Notes: generated by a model not told the origin, from the letters alone. DNA of 64,000 bases from Virgibacillus sp. NKC19-16 (GCF_021560035.1 NZ_CP074373.1:740001-804000); one strand, 5' to 3'. Counted from the first letter of the stretch, positions 38,788-48,169 are shown. Program-made: numbers and translations.

Positions 38788-38937
38788 ATGGCAGAAAAAA
38801 AGTCTGGTTTTAAAAAGTTGTTCTCTAAACCTAATCAAGCTTGCTGTAGCGTTGAAATTGAAGAAGTCAAATCGACTGAAGATAGTTGCTGCGGATCGAC
38901 AACGGAGAACACTGAAAAGCAGCAGAAAGAGGCGTAA
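38788..38937 (+). CDS. Small Cys-Cys protein of the arsenic locus
   Basis: 49 aa: basic start (MAEKKSGFKKLFSKPNQ), then ACCSVEIEEV and SCCGST with two vicinal Cys pairs, then an acidic/polar tail. AAGGAGG before ATG 38788. No named family recognised. Vicinal thiols suit As(III) binding, possibly a carrier for the neighbouring permease; this is inference. Confidence 0.65.
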   Translation: MAEKKSGFKKLFSKPNQACCSVEIEEVKSTEDSCCGSTTENTEKQQKEA

Positions 38938-38970
38938 TAAGGGAAATTAGGACCTAGAACCATTGTAAAA

Positions 38971-38996
38971 AGGGCTTCATTGAGAAGTCCTTTTTT
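38971..38996 (+). terminator. Rho-independent terminator
   Basis: AGGGCTTC-attga-GAAGTCCTTTTTT, closing the arsR-permease-CC protein unit. Confidence 0.85.
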
Positions 38997-39110
38997 GATA
39001 CTGTACAAATAGGCGTAATCAATCACAATTTATTTTTTAGATCATATCATTTGCATATATAAGCAAGTGATTATATACTAATAAACGAATAAGAAAGGTG
39101 GTGTATATAT

Positions 39111-39455
39111 ATGCTTAAAACTGCAATTGAAATGGATAAAGCTGCGATGATTTTCAAATTGTTGGGTGATAAAACGCGTTTAACCATGGTAAAAATACTT
39201 GATGCACATGATTGCTGTGTTTGTGAGTTTGTGGAGATATTCAAAGCAAGCCAGCCGTCGATCAGTCAGCACCTGCGAAAACTGAGGGATGTTGGGCTGG
39301 TGAAGGAAGAAAGAAGGGGACAGTGGATATTTTATTCGATTAATAAAGCGCATGAATATTATCCATTTGTTCAACAGCTACTTGAGCCGTTGCCTGACCA
39401 GGATGATAAATTAGAGCAATTGGAAGAAAGTGGCGGACGAATTACTTGTTGTTAA
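39111..39455 (+). CDS. arsR: ArsR-family regulator of the ars operon
   Basis: 114 aa winged helix. FKLLGDKTRLTMVKIL, the sensor helix DCCVCEFVEIF (three Cys), SQPSISQHLRKLRDVGLV recognition region, RRGQWIFYS wing, and a C-terminal ITCC. First gene of arsRB-C-D-A. GGTGG before ATG. Distinct from the arsR at 37429 (different sensor helix). Confidence 0.92.
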   Translation: MLKTAIEMDKAAMIFKLLGDKTRLTMVKILDAHDCCVCEFVEIFKASQPSISQHLRKLRDVGLVKEERRGQWIFYSINKAHEYYPFVQQLLEPLPDQDDKLEQLEESGGRITCC

Positions 39456-39479
39456 TTGGGGGTTAAGGTTTTGTCATCA

Positions 39480-40769
39480 ATGCTTATACTAGCAATTTTA
39501 ATTTTTGTAGTAACGCTTGTTTTAGTTATCTGGCAGCCAAAGGGGCTGTCAATTGGATGGTCCGCAATCGGTGGTGCCATTATTGCCTTATTAGTTGGGG
39601 TAGTTGGATTTAGCGACGTCATAGAAGTAACAGAAATCGTATGGAATGCAACCCTGGCTTTTGTTGCGATTATTCTGATCTCATTAATATTAGATGAAAT
39701 AGGGCTCTTTGAGTGGGCGGCACTACATATGGCCAGAATTGCAAAAGGCAACGGGATCAAGATGTTTGTCTATATCAGTATTTTAGGTGCAATTGTAGCT
39801 GCCTTCTTCGCAAACGACGGTGCAGCTTTGATATTGACACCAATTGTGCTGGCAATGGTTCGGAACTTGAATTTTACCGAAAAAATGATCTTTCCGTTCA
39901 TCATGGCAAGTGGGTTTATTGCAGATACCACTTCCCTACCGTTCGTGGTAAGTAATCTGGTGAACATCGTATCCGCAGACTTCTTTGGTATCGGATTTGT
40001 GGAATATGCTTCCAGAATGATGATTCCAAACTTATTTGCACTGATAGCAACTATCACCGTATTGTTGATCTATTTCAGGAAAAGTATCCCGAGATCCTAT
40101 GATGTATCCAAATTAAGCAAACCTGCAGATGCCATTAAGGATATGAGAATGTTTCGTCTATCATGGTATGTACTTGGGCTGCTAGTTATCGGCTACTTTG
40201 CAAGTGAGTTCATCAACCTTCCTGTTTCCATTGTTGCTGGTATTATAGCCATCTTCTTCTTGATTATGGCACGAAACAGTAGCGCAGTGGATACAAAAGC
40301 TGTTATTAAAGGTGCGCCATGGAATATCGTATTTTTTTCTATTGGCATGTATGTAGTGGTATATGGGTTAGGAAATGCTGGGCTTACTGATGCATTAGCT
40401 ACCGTTATTCAAGCTGCAGCAGAACAAGGTTTATTCGTTGCTACGATAGCCATGGGCTTTATCGCTGCTTTCTTGTCATCCATCATGAACAATATGCCAA
40501 CCGTGATGATCGATGCTATGGCTATCGCTGAAACAAATACTTCCGGTGCGATCCGGGAAGCACTGATTTATGCGAACGTAGTTGGGGCTGACTTAGGTCC
40601 AAAAATCACACCGATTGGATCCCTGGCAACGTTAGTATGGCTTCATGTGTTGTCGCAAAAAGGAGTGAAGATTTCATGGGGAACCTATTTTAAAACAGGA
40701 ATCATTTTAACGATTCCAATCTTGTTCATTACCTTAATAGGACTGTATTTGACGTTATCGGTTTTATAA
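39480..40769 (+). CDS. arsB: Arsenite efflux membrane protein ArsB
   Basis: Twelve-TM As(III)/Sb(III) pump of 429 aa, matching the staphylococcal ArsB length when started at ATG 39480 ([11 protein letters not shown]), ten bases after TAAGG. Seen: [79 protein letters not shown]. Works alone or with ArsA ATPase, encoded three genes downstream. Frame extends to 39456 but without reason to start there. Confidence 0.96.
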   Translation: MLILAILIFVVTLVLVIWQPKGLSIGWSAIGGAIIALLVGVVGFSDVIEVTEIVWNATLAFVAIILISLILDEIGLFEWAALHMARIAKGNGIKMFVYISILGAIVAAFFANDGAALILTPIVLAMVRNLNFTEKMIFPFIMASGFIADTTSLPFVVSNLVNIVSADFFGIGFVEYASRMMIPNLFALIATITVLLIYFRKSIPRSYDVSKLSKPADAIKDMRMFRLSWYVLGLLVIGYFASEFINLPVSIVAGIIAIFFLIMARNSSAVDTKAVIKGAPWNIVFFSIGMYVVVYGLGNAGLTDALATVIQAAAEQGLFVATIAMGFIAAFLSSIMNNMPTVMIDAMAIAETNTSGAIREALIYANVVGADLGPKITPIGSLATLVWLHVLSQKGVKISWGTYFKTGIILTIPILFITLIGLYLTLSVL

Positions 40770-40818
40770 AGAAACATTTTCATTTAAAGACTATGTCATT
40801 GGGGAAGGACATGGTAAG

Positions 40819-41016
40819 ATGAGAGGCTCATTCGTAGTTCCTAGATTATTAATTTTAGTGGGTGTGTTTTTTATCTCTGCAGGTGTAGGGCTAAGATATA
40901 TAAACACTTATGTACCAATACTTGGGATTGTCGTAGGGATACTATTTTTCCTGCTAGCAGGGCATATTTCAAGATTATTTGGGAAAAAAGAAGAACAAAT
41001 TAGAAAGGAGCATTAA
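40819..41016 (+). CDS. Small two-TM membrane protein
   Basis: 65 aa, two membrane segments (about 8-26 and 30-48) and a basic tail ([14 protein letters not shown]). No family recognised. Lies between arsB and arsC; the arsC ribosome site overlaps its end, so cotranscribed. Confidence 0.6.
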   Translation: MRGSFVVPRLLILVGVFFISAGVGLRYINTYVPILGIVVGILFFLLAGHISRLFGKKEEQIRKEH

Positions 41017-41017
41017 G

Positions 41018-41437
41018 ATGTCTAAGAAAATAATTTATTTCTTATGTACCGGTAATTCCTGCCGAAGTCAAATGGCCGAAGGTTGGGCAAAATACTATCT
41101 TGGGGAAGATTGGGAAGTTAAAAGTGCAGGAATTGAAGCGCATGGTTTAAATCCTAATGCAGTTAAAGCAATGAATGAAATAAGTATTGATATTTCTGAT
41201 CAAAAATCAGAAGTTATTGATACGGAAGTTTTGAATCATGCAACGATGGCTGTTACGCTTTGTGGGGATGCAGCAGATAGATGTCCAACGACACCACCTC
41301 ATGTGAAGCGAGAACACTGGGGTTTTGATGATCCTGCAAAAGCAGAAGGAACAGATGAAGAAAAATGGGCAGTTTTCCAACGAGTTAGAAATGAAATTGG
41401 GGAAAGAATTAAACGCTTTGCGGAAACTGGTGAATAA
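41018..41437 (+). CDS. arsC: Thioredoxin-coupled arsenate reductase ArsC
   Basis: 139 aa, low-Mr phosphatase fold. P-loop [11 protein letters not shown] with Cys10, and the redox pair in [15 protein letters not shown] (Cys82, Cys89). Reduces arsenate to arsenite for ArsB. Start ATG 41018 after AAAGGAG; the frame upstream to 40979 overlaps the preceding gene. Confidence 0.97.
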   Translation: MSKKIIYFLCTGNSCRSQMAEGWAKYYLGEDWEVKSAGIEAHGLNPNAVKAMNEISIDISDQKSEVIDTEVLNHATMAVTLCGDAADRCPTTPPHVKREHWGFDDPAKAEGTDEEKWAVFQRVRNEIGERIKRFAETGE

Positions 41438-41530
41438 GTGATTAAAAGGCCGTGAGATGATCTCAAGGCTTTTCCAATCTTCACTATATAAGTATATAGT
41501 TATATAATGATGTAGAAGGAGGAATTTCAA

Positions 41531-41887
41531 ATGAAAAAGGTAGAAATCTTTGATCCGGCAATGTGCTGTTCAACAGGCGTTTGCGGACCGAGTGTTGACC
41601 CCGATTTAACACGTGTAGCATCAGCGGTTTATTCTCTGGAACAAAAGAGTTTTGATGTTACACGTTATAACTTAGCTAATGACCCTGCAGCTTTTACAGA
41701 TAACAAGGAAGTAAATCAAGTGCTTCATGAAAAAGGTGCCGATGCACTACCAATTACACTGTTAAATAATGAAGTCGTGAAAGTGGGCAATTATCCAACG
41801 AATGATGAACTAGCAAAATGGTTAGATGTAAAAGCAGATGAACTTCAACAAAAGCCACGAGTTGTTGTTCCAATTGATTTTAATTAA
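41531..41887 (+). CDS. arsD: Arsenical resistance metallochaperone ArsD
   Basis: 118 aa. FDPAMCCSTGVCGPSVDPDL with vicinal Cys12-Cys13 and Cys18, then DPAAFTDNKEV. Transfers As(III) to ArsA. AGGAGG before ATG. Confidence 0.95.
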   Translation: MKKVEIFDPAMCCSTGVCGPSVDPDLTRVASAVYSLEQKSFDVTRYNLANDPAAFTDNKEVNQVLHEKGADALPITLLNNEVVKVGNYPTNDELAKWLDVKADELQQKPRVVVPIDFN

Positions 41888-41902
41888 GTAGGGGGAGTTC
41901 TT

Positions 41903-43687
41903 GTGTATCAACCATTCAATCCAAAAGTAAATGTAGAAACACCATTTTTATTTTTTACTGGTAAAGGCGGCGTTGGCAAAACATCGGTAGCATGTGCAAC
42001 AGCTGTATCTCTAGCGGATCAAGGAAAAAAGGTACTATTAGTTAGTACTGATCCAGCATCAAACTTACAGGATGTCTTTGAAATGGAGCTAACAAATGAT
42101 CCAGTCTCCATACCAAGTGTCGATAACCTATTTGCATTAAATATTGACCCTGAAGAATCGGCAAGAATTTATCGTGAAAAAACAGTTGGACCTTATCGCG
42201 GGAAACTACCTGATTCTGTCGTTGCCACCATGGAAGAACAGCTTTCAGGTGCATGTACAGTTGAAATCGCGGCATTCGATGAATTTTCTCATTTGCTTTC
42301 TGATGAGAGTATACTGAATACCTATGACCATGTTGTATTTGACACTGCACCAACAGGACACACGCTTCGTTTGTTGGAGTTACCAACAGCATGGAATGGA
42401 TTTTTAGAAGAGAGTACGCATGGTGCATCCTGTTTAGGCCCGTTGTCTGGCCTTGGAGATAAAAAAAGAGCTTATGCAGAGGCTGTTTTGTCGCTCTCAG
42501 ACCAAGAGAAAACGACTTTAGTTTTGGTTTCCCGGCCTGATCAATCTTCATTAATAGAGGCAAACCGTGCTTCATCAGAACTGAGAGATATTGGTATTCA
42601 AAATCAGATGCTGATTGTAAATGGTTTACTCCAAACGTATCAACCAGATGATGAAGTTTCTACAGCATTTTATATGCGCCAGCGAAACGCATTAAAGGTA
42701 ATGCCGGATGAACTAAAAGAAGTCGAAACATTTACGCTGCCATACGTATCTTATGCGTTAACAGGGATTGGGAACCTCAGGCAATGGGTTAGTGATGATC
42801 CATTACTTGAATCTGCATTAAATGAAAGTAGTATCGATATCGAAAAGATCCAGTTGCCGAAATTAAACAGTATTATAGACGATTTCTCATCAAAAGGCAC
42901 ACGTGTTATTTTCACGATGGGAAAAGGCGGGGTTGGTAAAACATCCATTGCATCCGCCATTGCAGTTGGTCTTTCGGAAAAAGGTCATAAGGTTCATTTG
43001 ACCACGACAGATCCAGCAGCAAATCTGGCATATATGTTTCATGATGATGGTACGGTGAAAGAAAATTTATCTATCAGTAGTATTAATCCAACGGAAGAAG
43101 TAGAAAAATACAAACAGGTAGTACTCTCGAAAGTGGGAAAAGAACAGAATGAGGAAGGCCTTGCCTATTTAAAAGAAGATCTGGAATCACCTTGTACAGA
43201 AGAAATTGCGATGTTTCAAGCATTTGCAGAAGTTGTTGAAAGGTCAGATGACGAGATTGTAGTTATTGATACGGCACCAACAGGCCATACCTTGTTGTTA
43301 CTTGATTCAACTGAAGCTTACCACAAGGAAATGAGCCGTTCTAAGGGTGAAGTTCCAACAAGTGTTAAAAAATTATTGCCTCGACTTCGTAACCCAAAAG
43401 AAACAGGAGTAGTTATTGTAACACTCGCAGAGGCTACACCAGTACTTGAAGCATCACGACTTCAAGAGGATCTCAAACGTGCACAAATCGTTCCGACATG
43501 GTGGGTAATCAATCAAAGTTTGTATGCAACTGGCACAACCGATTCGGTTCTACAAGGCCGTGCCGTTTCTGAAAAACAATGGATCCGCAAAGTTAACGAA
43601 GAGCTATCACACCAATGTGCACTGATTCCTTGGATGCATGAGGAAAAAATCGGCTATAACAATCTAAAAGAAATGATCAACGCGTAG
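41903..43687 (+). CDS. arsA: Arsenite-transporting ATPase ArsA
   Basis: 594 aa with duplicated P-loop halves: FTGKGGVGKTSVACATA (about 14) and FTMGKGGVGKTSIASAIA (about 337). Each half carries the DTAPTGHTLRLL / DTAPTGHTLLLL signal and a Cys (SGACTVEIA, ESPCTEEIA) for metalloid binding. GTG start at 41903 after GGGGGAG. Energises ArsB. Overall length matches ArsA. Confidence 0.96.
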   Translation: MYQPFNPKVNVETPFLFFTGKGGVGKTSVACATAVSLADQGKKVLLVSTDPASNLQDVFEMELTNDPVSIPSVDNLFALNIDPEESARIYREKTVGPYRGKLPDSVVATMEEQLSGACTVEIAAFDEFSHLLSDESILNTYDHVVFDTAPTGHTLRLLELPTAWNGFLEESTHGASCLGPLSGLGDKKRAYAEAVLSLSDQEKTTLVLVSRPDQSSLIEANRASSELRDIGIQNQMLIVNGLLQTYQPDDEVSTAFYMRQRNALKVMPDELKEVETFTLPYVSYALTGIGNLRQWVSDDPLLESALNESSIDIEKIQLPKLNSIIDDFSSKGTRVIFTMGKGGVGKTSIASAIAVGLSEKGHKVHLTTTDPAANLAYMFHDDGTVKENLSISSINPTEEVEKYKQVVLSKVGKEQNEEGLAYLKEDLESPCTEEIAMFQAFAEVVERSDDEIVVIDTAPTGHTLLLLDSTEAYHKEMSRSKGEVPTSVKKLLPRLRNPKETGVVIVTLAEATPVLEASRLQEDLKRAQIVPTWWVINQSLYATGTTDSVLQGRAVSEKQWIRKVNEELSHQCALIPWMHEEKIGYNNLKEMINA

Positions 43688-43742
43688 CCCAGACTATAAA
43701 AGGTCTTTTCAATTTTTATTAAAAATTAAGGAGGAAATGAGA

Positions 43743-44021
43743 ATGAATGTTACAGATGGAGCGAAACAAAAATTAGAAGTGATTTTCCAAGAAAAAGGAT
43801 CGAAAGGCATACGTTTTTATTCAAATGGAGCCGGATGCTGTGGGCCTCAGGTTGGATTATCCTTGGATGAACCAAAGGATACAGACATTGTCCAGGAAAT
43901 TAATGGGGTTAGGGTAGCTCTTGATCACGATATAAAAGATTCTGTAGCGGAATTAACACTAGACAACGATGAAACCCCAGAGGGATCACGATTTGCCTTA
44001 CTGGGAATGGATCAATGCTAA
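43743..44021 (+). CDS. IscA/HesB-like small protein
   Basis: About 92 aa. Fold of the HesB family: NVTDGAKQKLEVIFQEKG, GIRFYSNGAGCCGPQVGLSL, and a C-terminal LLGMDQC. The Cys set differs from IscA (GAGCCGP in place of CxGxxY..., final CGC missing), so Fe-S assembly is doubtful; As(III) or Fe-S binding possible. Start ATG 43743 eight bases after GGAGG; 43737 is too close. Often next to ars genes. Confidence 0.7.
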   Translation: MNVTDGAKQKLEVIFQEKGSKGIRFYSNGAGCCGPQVGLSLDEPKDTDIVQEINGVRVALDHDIKDSVAELTLDNDETPEGSRFALLGMDQC

Positions 44022-44109
44022 AAACGCGTATTATATTTTCACAAAGGTATCGTATATTTAATTGAAAAATCAATAAAACTAATCCTATTTAACACCGTGG
44101 AGGTATAAC

Positions 44110-45762
44110 ATGAAAATCATCATAATAGGTTCCGTTGCTGCTGGTACTTCTGTTGCTGCAAAAGCACGGAGAAACGATGAACAGGCAGATATAACCTTGT
44201 ATAACGCCGATTACGATATATCTTATTCTATATGTGGGATTCCCTACTTCTTAGGAGGAGAGGTAGATACGTTAGGGGCTTTAACGCCTAGAAGTGCTCC
44301 ATGGTTTAAAAAGCGCTACAATGTTGATATCCATACACGTCATGAGGTAACAGAGATAGATCCAGAACAACAGAAGGTTAAAGTTAAAAATCTGGATACC
44401 GATGAAGTAATAGAAGATAATTATGATACGTTAGTATTCGCAACAGGAGCAACACCAATAGCACCAAGTATTCCAGGGGTCGAGAAAGATCATGTCTTCC
44501 AAATACGTACCATCCAAAATACTGCTGCAGTTGATACGTATATGAGAGATAACTCGCCTAAGAAAGTTACAATTGTAGGAGCTGGATTTATCGGCCTTGA
44601 GATGGCTGAACAACTCATCCAAAAGGGATTGGAAGTAACCATTGTCCAACGTAGTAATCAAGTGATGCCGCATTTTGATAAAGATATGGCGTATAGGGTG
44701 GAGGAACACCTAGAACCAAAAGGTGTTAATTTACTGTTGAATGAAGAAGCTACGGCCGTTTCGAACAATAGTGTCGAAACGAAATCAGGAAGAGTTATTG
44801 AATCAGATATGGTAATTTTAGCAGTCGGGGTTCGGCCAAACACAAAATTAGCAAAAGAAATTGGTGTAAAACTAGGGACTACTGGTGCCATAGCAGTCAA
44901 CAGTAAAATGCAAACAAATCTTACTGACGTTTACGCTGTAGGAGATTGTGCAGAAAGCTTCTCTCTTATTACAGAAAAGCCTATTTATCGTCCATTAGGT
45001 TCTACAGCAAATAAAATGGGTCGTATTGCCGGAGACGTCATTACGGGAGGTGACCTAGAACACCGTGGTATATTAGGTACTGGTATCTTAAGAGTATTTG
45101 ATTTAGCTGTAGGCCATACAGGTTTAAGTGAAAAAGAAGCCATAGAATCTGGTTATGATGTTGAGGTGCTTCATAATATTAAACCTGCAAGCGCAGATTA
45201 TCTTGGAGGAAAAGAATTAGTTATTAAAGCACTGGCAGACAGAGAAACCGAGGGAATTTTAGGGGTGCAAATTGTTGGTATAAATGGCGTTGATAAAAGA
45301 ATAGATGTATTTGCTACAGCTATTACGTTTAAAGCAAAAGCAGAAGACTTGTTCCATCTGGATCTTGCTTATGCACCACCTTTTAGTACGACGAAGGATC
45401 CGGTTATGTATACTGGCATGGCTTTACAGAATGCAATTGATAAGAAAAACAAACTTATTACCCCTCAAGAATTAAAAAATCGTATGGAAAGTGGAGAAAA
45501 AATACAAGTCATCGATACAAGAGCTGCCAAGCAATTTGAAGCTTCCAATGTAAATGGAGCAATTAATATTCCAATGGCCAATTTACGAACAGAAGTTAAA
45601 GAACTTGATCCAGAAAAACCAACAGTTACTTATTGCAATAGTGGAGTAACTGGTAATGCAGCACAGAACGTTCTAAGAAATATGGGCTTTAAAGAAGTAT
45701 ATAACTTATCTGGTGGAAATAAGAATTATCAGATTTTTAATAAAGGAAAAGAACAAAATTGA
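44110..45762 (+). CDS. cdr: CoA-disulfide reductase-like FAD oxidoreductase with rhodanese domain
   Basis: 550 aa. FAD site IIIGSVAAGTSVAAKARR, active-site Cys in YDISYSICGIPYFLGG, NAD site VTIVGAGFIGLEMAEQL, second FAD motif NLTDVYAVGDCAES, dimer domain, then rhodanese (about 455-550) with catalytic Cys in VTYCNSGVTGNAA. Reduces CoA disulfide, persulfides or polysulfides. Last gene of the ars operon; probably supports thiol status during arsenic stress. Confidence 0.92.
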   Translation: MKIIIIGSVAAGTSVAAKARRNDEQADITLYNADYDISYSICGIPYFLGGEVDTLGALTPRSAPWFKKRYNVDIHTRHEVTEIDPEQQKVKVKNLDTDEVIEDNYDTLVFATGATPIAPSIPGVEKDHVFQIRTIQNTAAVDTYMRDNSPKKVTIVGAGFIGLEMAEQLIQKGLEVTIVQRSNQVMPHFDKDMAYRVEEHLEPKGVNLLLNEEATAVSNNSVETKSGRVIESDMVILAVGVRPNTKLAKEIGVKLGTTGAIAVNSKMQTNLTDVYAVGDCAESFSLITEKPIYRPLGSTANKMGRIAGDVITGGDLEHRGILGTGILRVFDLAVGHTGLSEKEAIESGYDVEVLHNIKPASADYLGGKELVIKALADRETEGILGVQIVGINGVDKRIDVFATAITFKAKAEDLFHLDLAYAPPFSTTKDPVMYTGMALQNAIDKKNKLITPQELKNRMESGEKIQVIDTRAAKQFEASNVNGAINIPMANLRTEVKELDPEKPTVTYCNSGVTGNAAQNVLRNMGFKEVYNLSGGNKNYQIFNKGKEQN

Positions 45763-45787
45763 AAAATATCATAGTGTAAGAAGAAGT

Positions 45788-45818
45788 AGGAAGTCATACA
45801 GCACTTCCTGCTTTTTTT
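45788..45818 (+). terminator. Terminator of the ars operon
   Basis: AGGAAGT...ACTTCCTGCTTTTTTT stem and T-run. A group II intron starts 15 bases later. Confidence 0.85.
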
Positions 45819-45832
45819 ACTAAATCAATCGG

Positions 45833-46488
45833 GTGCGAGTGCGGCTGAGCATAGGTCGTATCATATAACGGGTGGGATTCCCGTCGAGTAAGAACTAGCC
45901 ATTCACTCGTAGCGAGTTTTGGAGGGCTAAAGGTAACTTTAGCTTTAAGCGTAGACAGTTAGGTGGCGGGCCGAAAGCCAACTGGTTGAAGGGATTGAGC
46001 TCCATAATGTTTGCAAATCGAGAGGGCTGATGCTTTTCGCGCTGCAGAAAGCTACATTTTATCTTTCGTTAAAGGCAAGAAGGATAAAACCTCTCTGGAG
46101 TCATAGACCTTGGCACGTCATACATTGATATGATGCGGCAACTCAGGAGACCCTGCCGGTCTTTTCTTTAGAAGAGTATGGTGTACAAGCGATAAAAAGC
46201 AAGGAAGCCAAATGCCGTGCAGGGAGTCGGATAGCAGCGTAGTAGCAATGAAGTTGGGTAATGCCGATGGAGGAAAGGCTAGCTACCAGTTATCAATCTT
46301 ATTAGGGACACATTTACTACACACAGAGGTAGGTTACATTAAATGGAAACAAAACTACTAAGGATAGCAGAGTTTTTGTGAATGATAACTAGGAGGAGCC
46401 GTGTGCGTTAATAGCGCACGCACGGTTCTTTGAGGGGGGGAGGAATACGATCTACCGTAAAGGTGGAGAGTTCCTCTTCTACTCGACT
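45833..46488 (+). mobile_element. Group II intron without reverse transcriptase ORF
   Basis: Starts with GTGCGAGTGCGGCTGAGC (group II 5' GUGCG end). Domain V is recognisable: GGAGCCGTGTGCG-ttaatag-CGCACGCACGGTTC (46393-46427), followed by domain VI (GAGGGGGGGAGG...CCTCTTCTACTCGAC). About 655 bases, no RT. It needs a protein in trans, perhaps from another intron. Sequence between 46489 and 46650 holds a GGGCC-type repeat (46630) and a region resembling an IS end (46523-46555). Confidence 0.8.
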
Positions 46489-46654
46489 TGCGTAATTTTA
46501 TGTGTGGCTCAGTGTGGATTTAAAATAAAGTTGCGATGTTTGTAAAAAAGTTTAGAAGTTTTACCCCTTTGGATACAATTTGTCTAAAGGGGCTTCTTAT
46601 GATAAAAGTAATATAAGGTTATACCGCAAACGGGCCAAATTCTTTAATAAGTGA

Positions 46655-46689
46655 TTGACAAAAAACACCATTACACGATACAATGTAAT
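46655..46689 (+). promoter_or_regulatory. Promoter and operator of SmtB-like gene
   Basis: TTGACA (46655), 18 bases, TACAAT (46679). ATTACA-N8-TGTAAT (46670-46689) overlaps the -10, a plausible repressor site. Confidence 0.7.
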
Positions 46690-46710
46690 AGTGAAATGGA
46701 GGTGGAAATA

Positions 46711-47055
46711 ATGGCTGAAAACTGGTGTACACCAAAACCAAAACTAACGGAACGCCCCTTGTTAGATACAGATAACTCTGAGGGTTTAAGTGAGACCTTT
46801 AAAATACTTTCTAATGGGACACGGCTTAGAATATTGCATACTTTGATTCGAACACCAAATTTATCTGTTAGTGAGGTGACTGAACAGCTTGAAATGAAAC
46901 CTCAAGCCATTTCCAACCAACTTCAACGATTGGTTGATAAAGGCATCGTCCGCAGTAATCGGGAAGGCAATTTTATTCGGTACCGAATTGTTGATAATTG
47001 CGTCGTTAGTCTTTTAGATCAAGGTTGGTGTTTAACCGAAGATTTACCTAAATAA
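46711..47055 (+). CDS. SmtB/ArsR-family metal-sensing repressor
   Basis: 114 aa winged helix. TFKILSNGTRLRILHTLI, EMKPQAISNQLQRLVDKGIV recognition helix. Cys at 6 (ENWCTP), 97 and 107 (DNCVVSLLDQGWC) give a possible N- plus C-terminal thiolate site, different from ArsR CVC and from SmtB alpha-5 His sites. Start ATG 46711 after GGAGGTGG. Followed at 17 bases by a metallothionein, a probable target. Confidence 0.85.
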   Translation: MAENWCTPKPKLTERPLLDTDNSEGLSETFKILSNGTRLRILHTLIRTPNLSVSEVTEQLEMKPQAISNQLQRLVDKGIVRSNREGNFIRYRIVDNCVVSLLDQGWCLTEDLPK

Positions 47056-47071
47056 TAAGGAGGAGTTTGGT

Positions 47072-47221
47072 ATGGAAAAATGTGTGAGACCAAGCTGTAA
47101 TTGTCTTCTTGGTGAAAACAAAGTAGACATAGAAGGAAAAGTTTATTGTAGTCAAGAATGTGCAGACAACTGTACTGATGAAGTTTGCGAGTGCAAAGAT
47201 TGTAGCTGTACTACCGCATAA
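47072..47221 (+). CDS. Small bacterial metallothionein
   Basis: 49 aa with ten Cys (4, 9, 11, 26, 30, 34, 39, 41, 44, 46) and the family core EGKVYCSQECADNC, as in SmtA/BmtA-like proteins; ends CECKDCSCTT. AGGAGG before ATG. Binds Zn, Cd or Cu thiolates in the cytoplasm. Operon with the SmtB-like repressor. Unlike SmtA there is no His in the visible site. Confidence 0.85.
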   Translation: MEKCVRPSCNCLLGENKVDIEGKVYCSQECADNCTDEVCECKDCSCTTA

Positions 47222-47301
47222 TAAAGCATATGACTAAAGATAACAAAAAATCTATCAACTGTTTCGAGTTAAGTTTTTAGATAGTTATAAGTATTAAAGG
47301 A

Positions 47302-47397
47302 ATAGGTGATGGAGTTCACCATAACCGTCTGTATGAAGACTAATGACTCCTGTCAAAGATAATAGGGATATCTATGTCTTTTGGCAGGAGTCTTTTT
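47302..47397 (+). promoter_or_regulatory. Fluoride riboswitch with terminator
   Basis: Aptamer: AGGTGATGGAGTTCACCATA then ACCGTCTG and the CTAATGACTCCT end, matching the crcB motif. GACTCCTG (47345-47352) also pairs with CAGGAGTC (47385-47392) before TTTTT, a terminator that competes with the aptamer end. Fluoride binding should allow readthrough into the Fluc genes. Confidence 0.93.
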
Positions 47398-47425
47398 AAA
47401 ACTGCAAAGTATAAAGGTGATTAAA

Positions 47426-47803
47426 TTGAAGTTATTGTTAGTGATGATTGGTGGTTTTTTTGGTGCTATGCTTAGGTTTGCTTTGGGTGAATGGATACGT
47501 ATAAACAATGAATTCCCTCTAGGTACCTTTTTAATCAACATTATTGGATGTTTTTGTCTAGGGTGGTTTTTAACATTCGTAAGCCAAAAGGGACAAATAA
47601 GACCTGAGTTTACGCTGTTAATTGGGATAGGATTTATCGGCTCCTTTACAACATTCTCAACCTTTTCGGTAGAGACCCTTAACTTATTTCAGAAAGGTCT
47701 TATATTTATGGGGATACTTTATGTATTAGCTAGCACAGTATTAGGGTTAGTACTGGCGTTTTTAGGTTATAAATTAGCATTATCCAAAAGAAAGAGCAGG
47801 TGA
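47426..47803 (+). CDS. crcB1: Fluoride channel Fluc (CrcB), first subunit
   Basis: 125 aa with four TMs. GGFFGAMLRFALGEWI, FPLGTFLINIIGCFCLG (Asn), GFIGSFTTFSTFSVET. TTG start 47426 after AAAGGTGATT; the frame to 47381 lies inside the terminator. Forms a dimeric F- exporter, here probably with the next gene. Confidence 0.93.
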   Translation: MKLLLVMIGGFFGAMLRFALGEWIRINNEFPLGTFLINIIGCFCLGWFLTFVSQKGQIRPEFTLLIGIGFIGSFTTFSTFSVETLNLFQKGLIFMGILYVLASTVLGLVLAFLGYKLALSKRKSR

Positions 47804-47809
47804 TGTAAT

Positions 47810-48169
47810 ATGATTTGGGTTATAGGAATAGGTGGTTCTTTAGGTGCCGGAGTTAGATTTATAGTAGGAAACTTGATTAGTAAAGGAACACAAAAAGAAA
47901 ATCCATTTCCAGTGGGGACTTGGATAATAAACATCACAGGTTCATTTTTACTCGGATTAATTACTCAGCTTCACCTTTCAAGCCATATCAGCGAGTGGTT
48001 ATGGTTTTTTGGGGGTGTTGGTTTTTGTGGTGCATATACAACATTTTCAACTTTTGGAAACGAAACCATAAAGCTAATACAATCAAACAAAATAAAATTA
48101 GCAACCATATACGTTGTTACATCAATTATAGTAGGTGTTATTTCAGCAACGGTTGGTTTTTATATTTAG
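47810..48169 (+). CDS. crcB2: Fluoride channel Fluc (CrcB), second subunit
   Basis: 119 aa, four TMs. GGSLGAGVRFIVGNLI, FPVGTWIINITGSFLLG, GFCGAYTTFSTFGNETI. Starts six bases after crcB1, cotranscribed under the fluoride riboswitch. Tandem Fluc genes usually make heterodimers. Confidence 0.93.
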   Translation: MIWVIGIGGSLGAGVRFIVGNLISKGTQKENPFPVGTWIINITGSFLLGLITQLHLSSHISEWLWFFGGVGFCGAYTTFSTFGNETIKLIQSNKIKLATIYVVTSIIVGVISATVGFYI

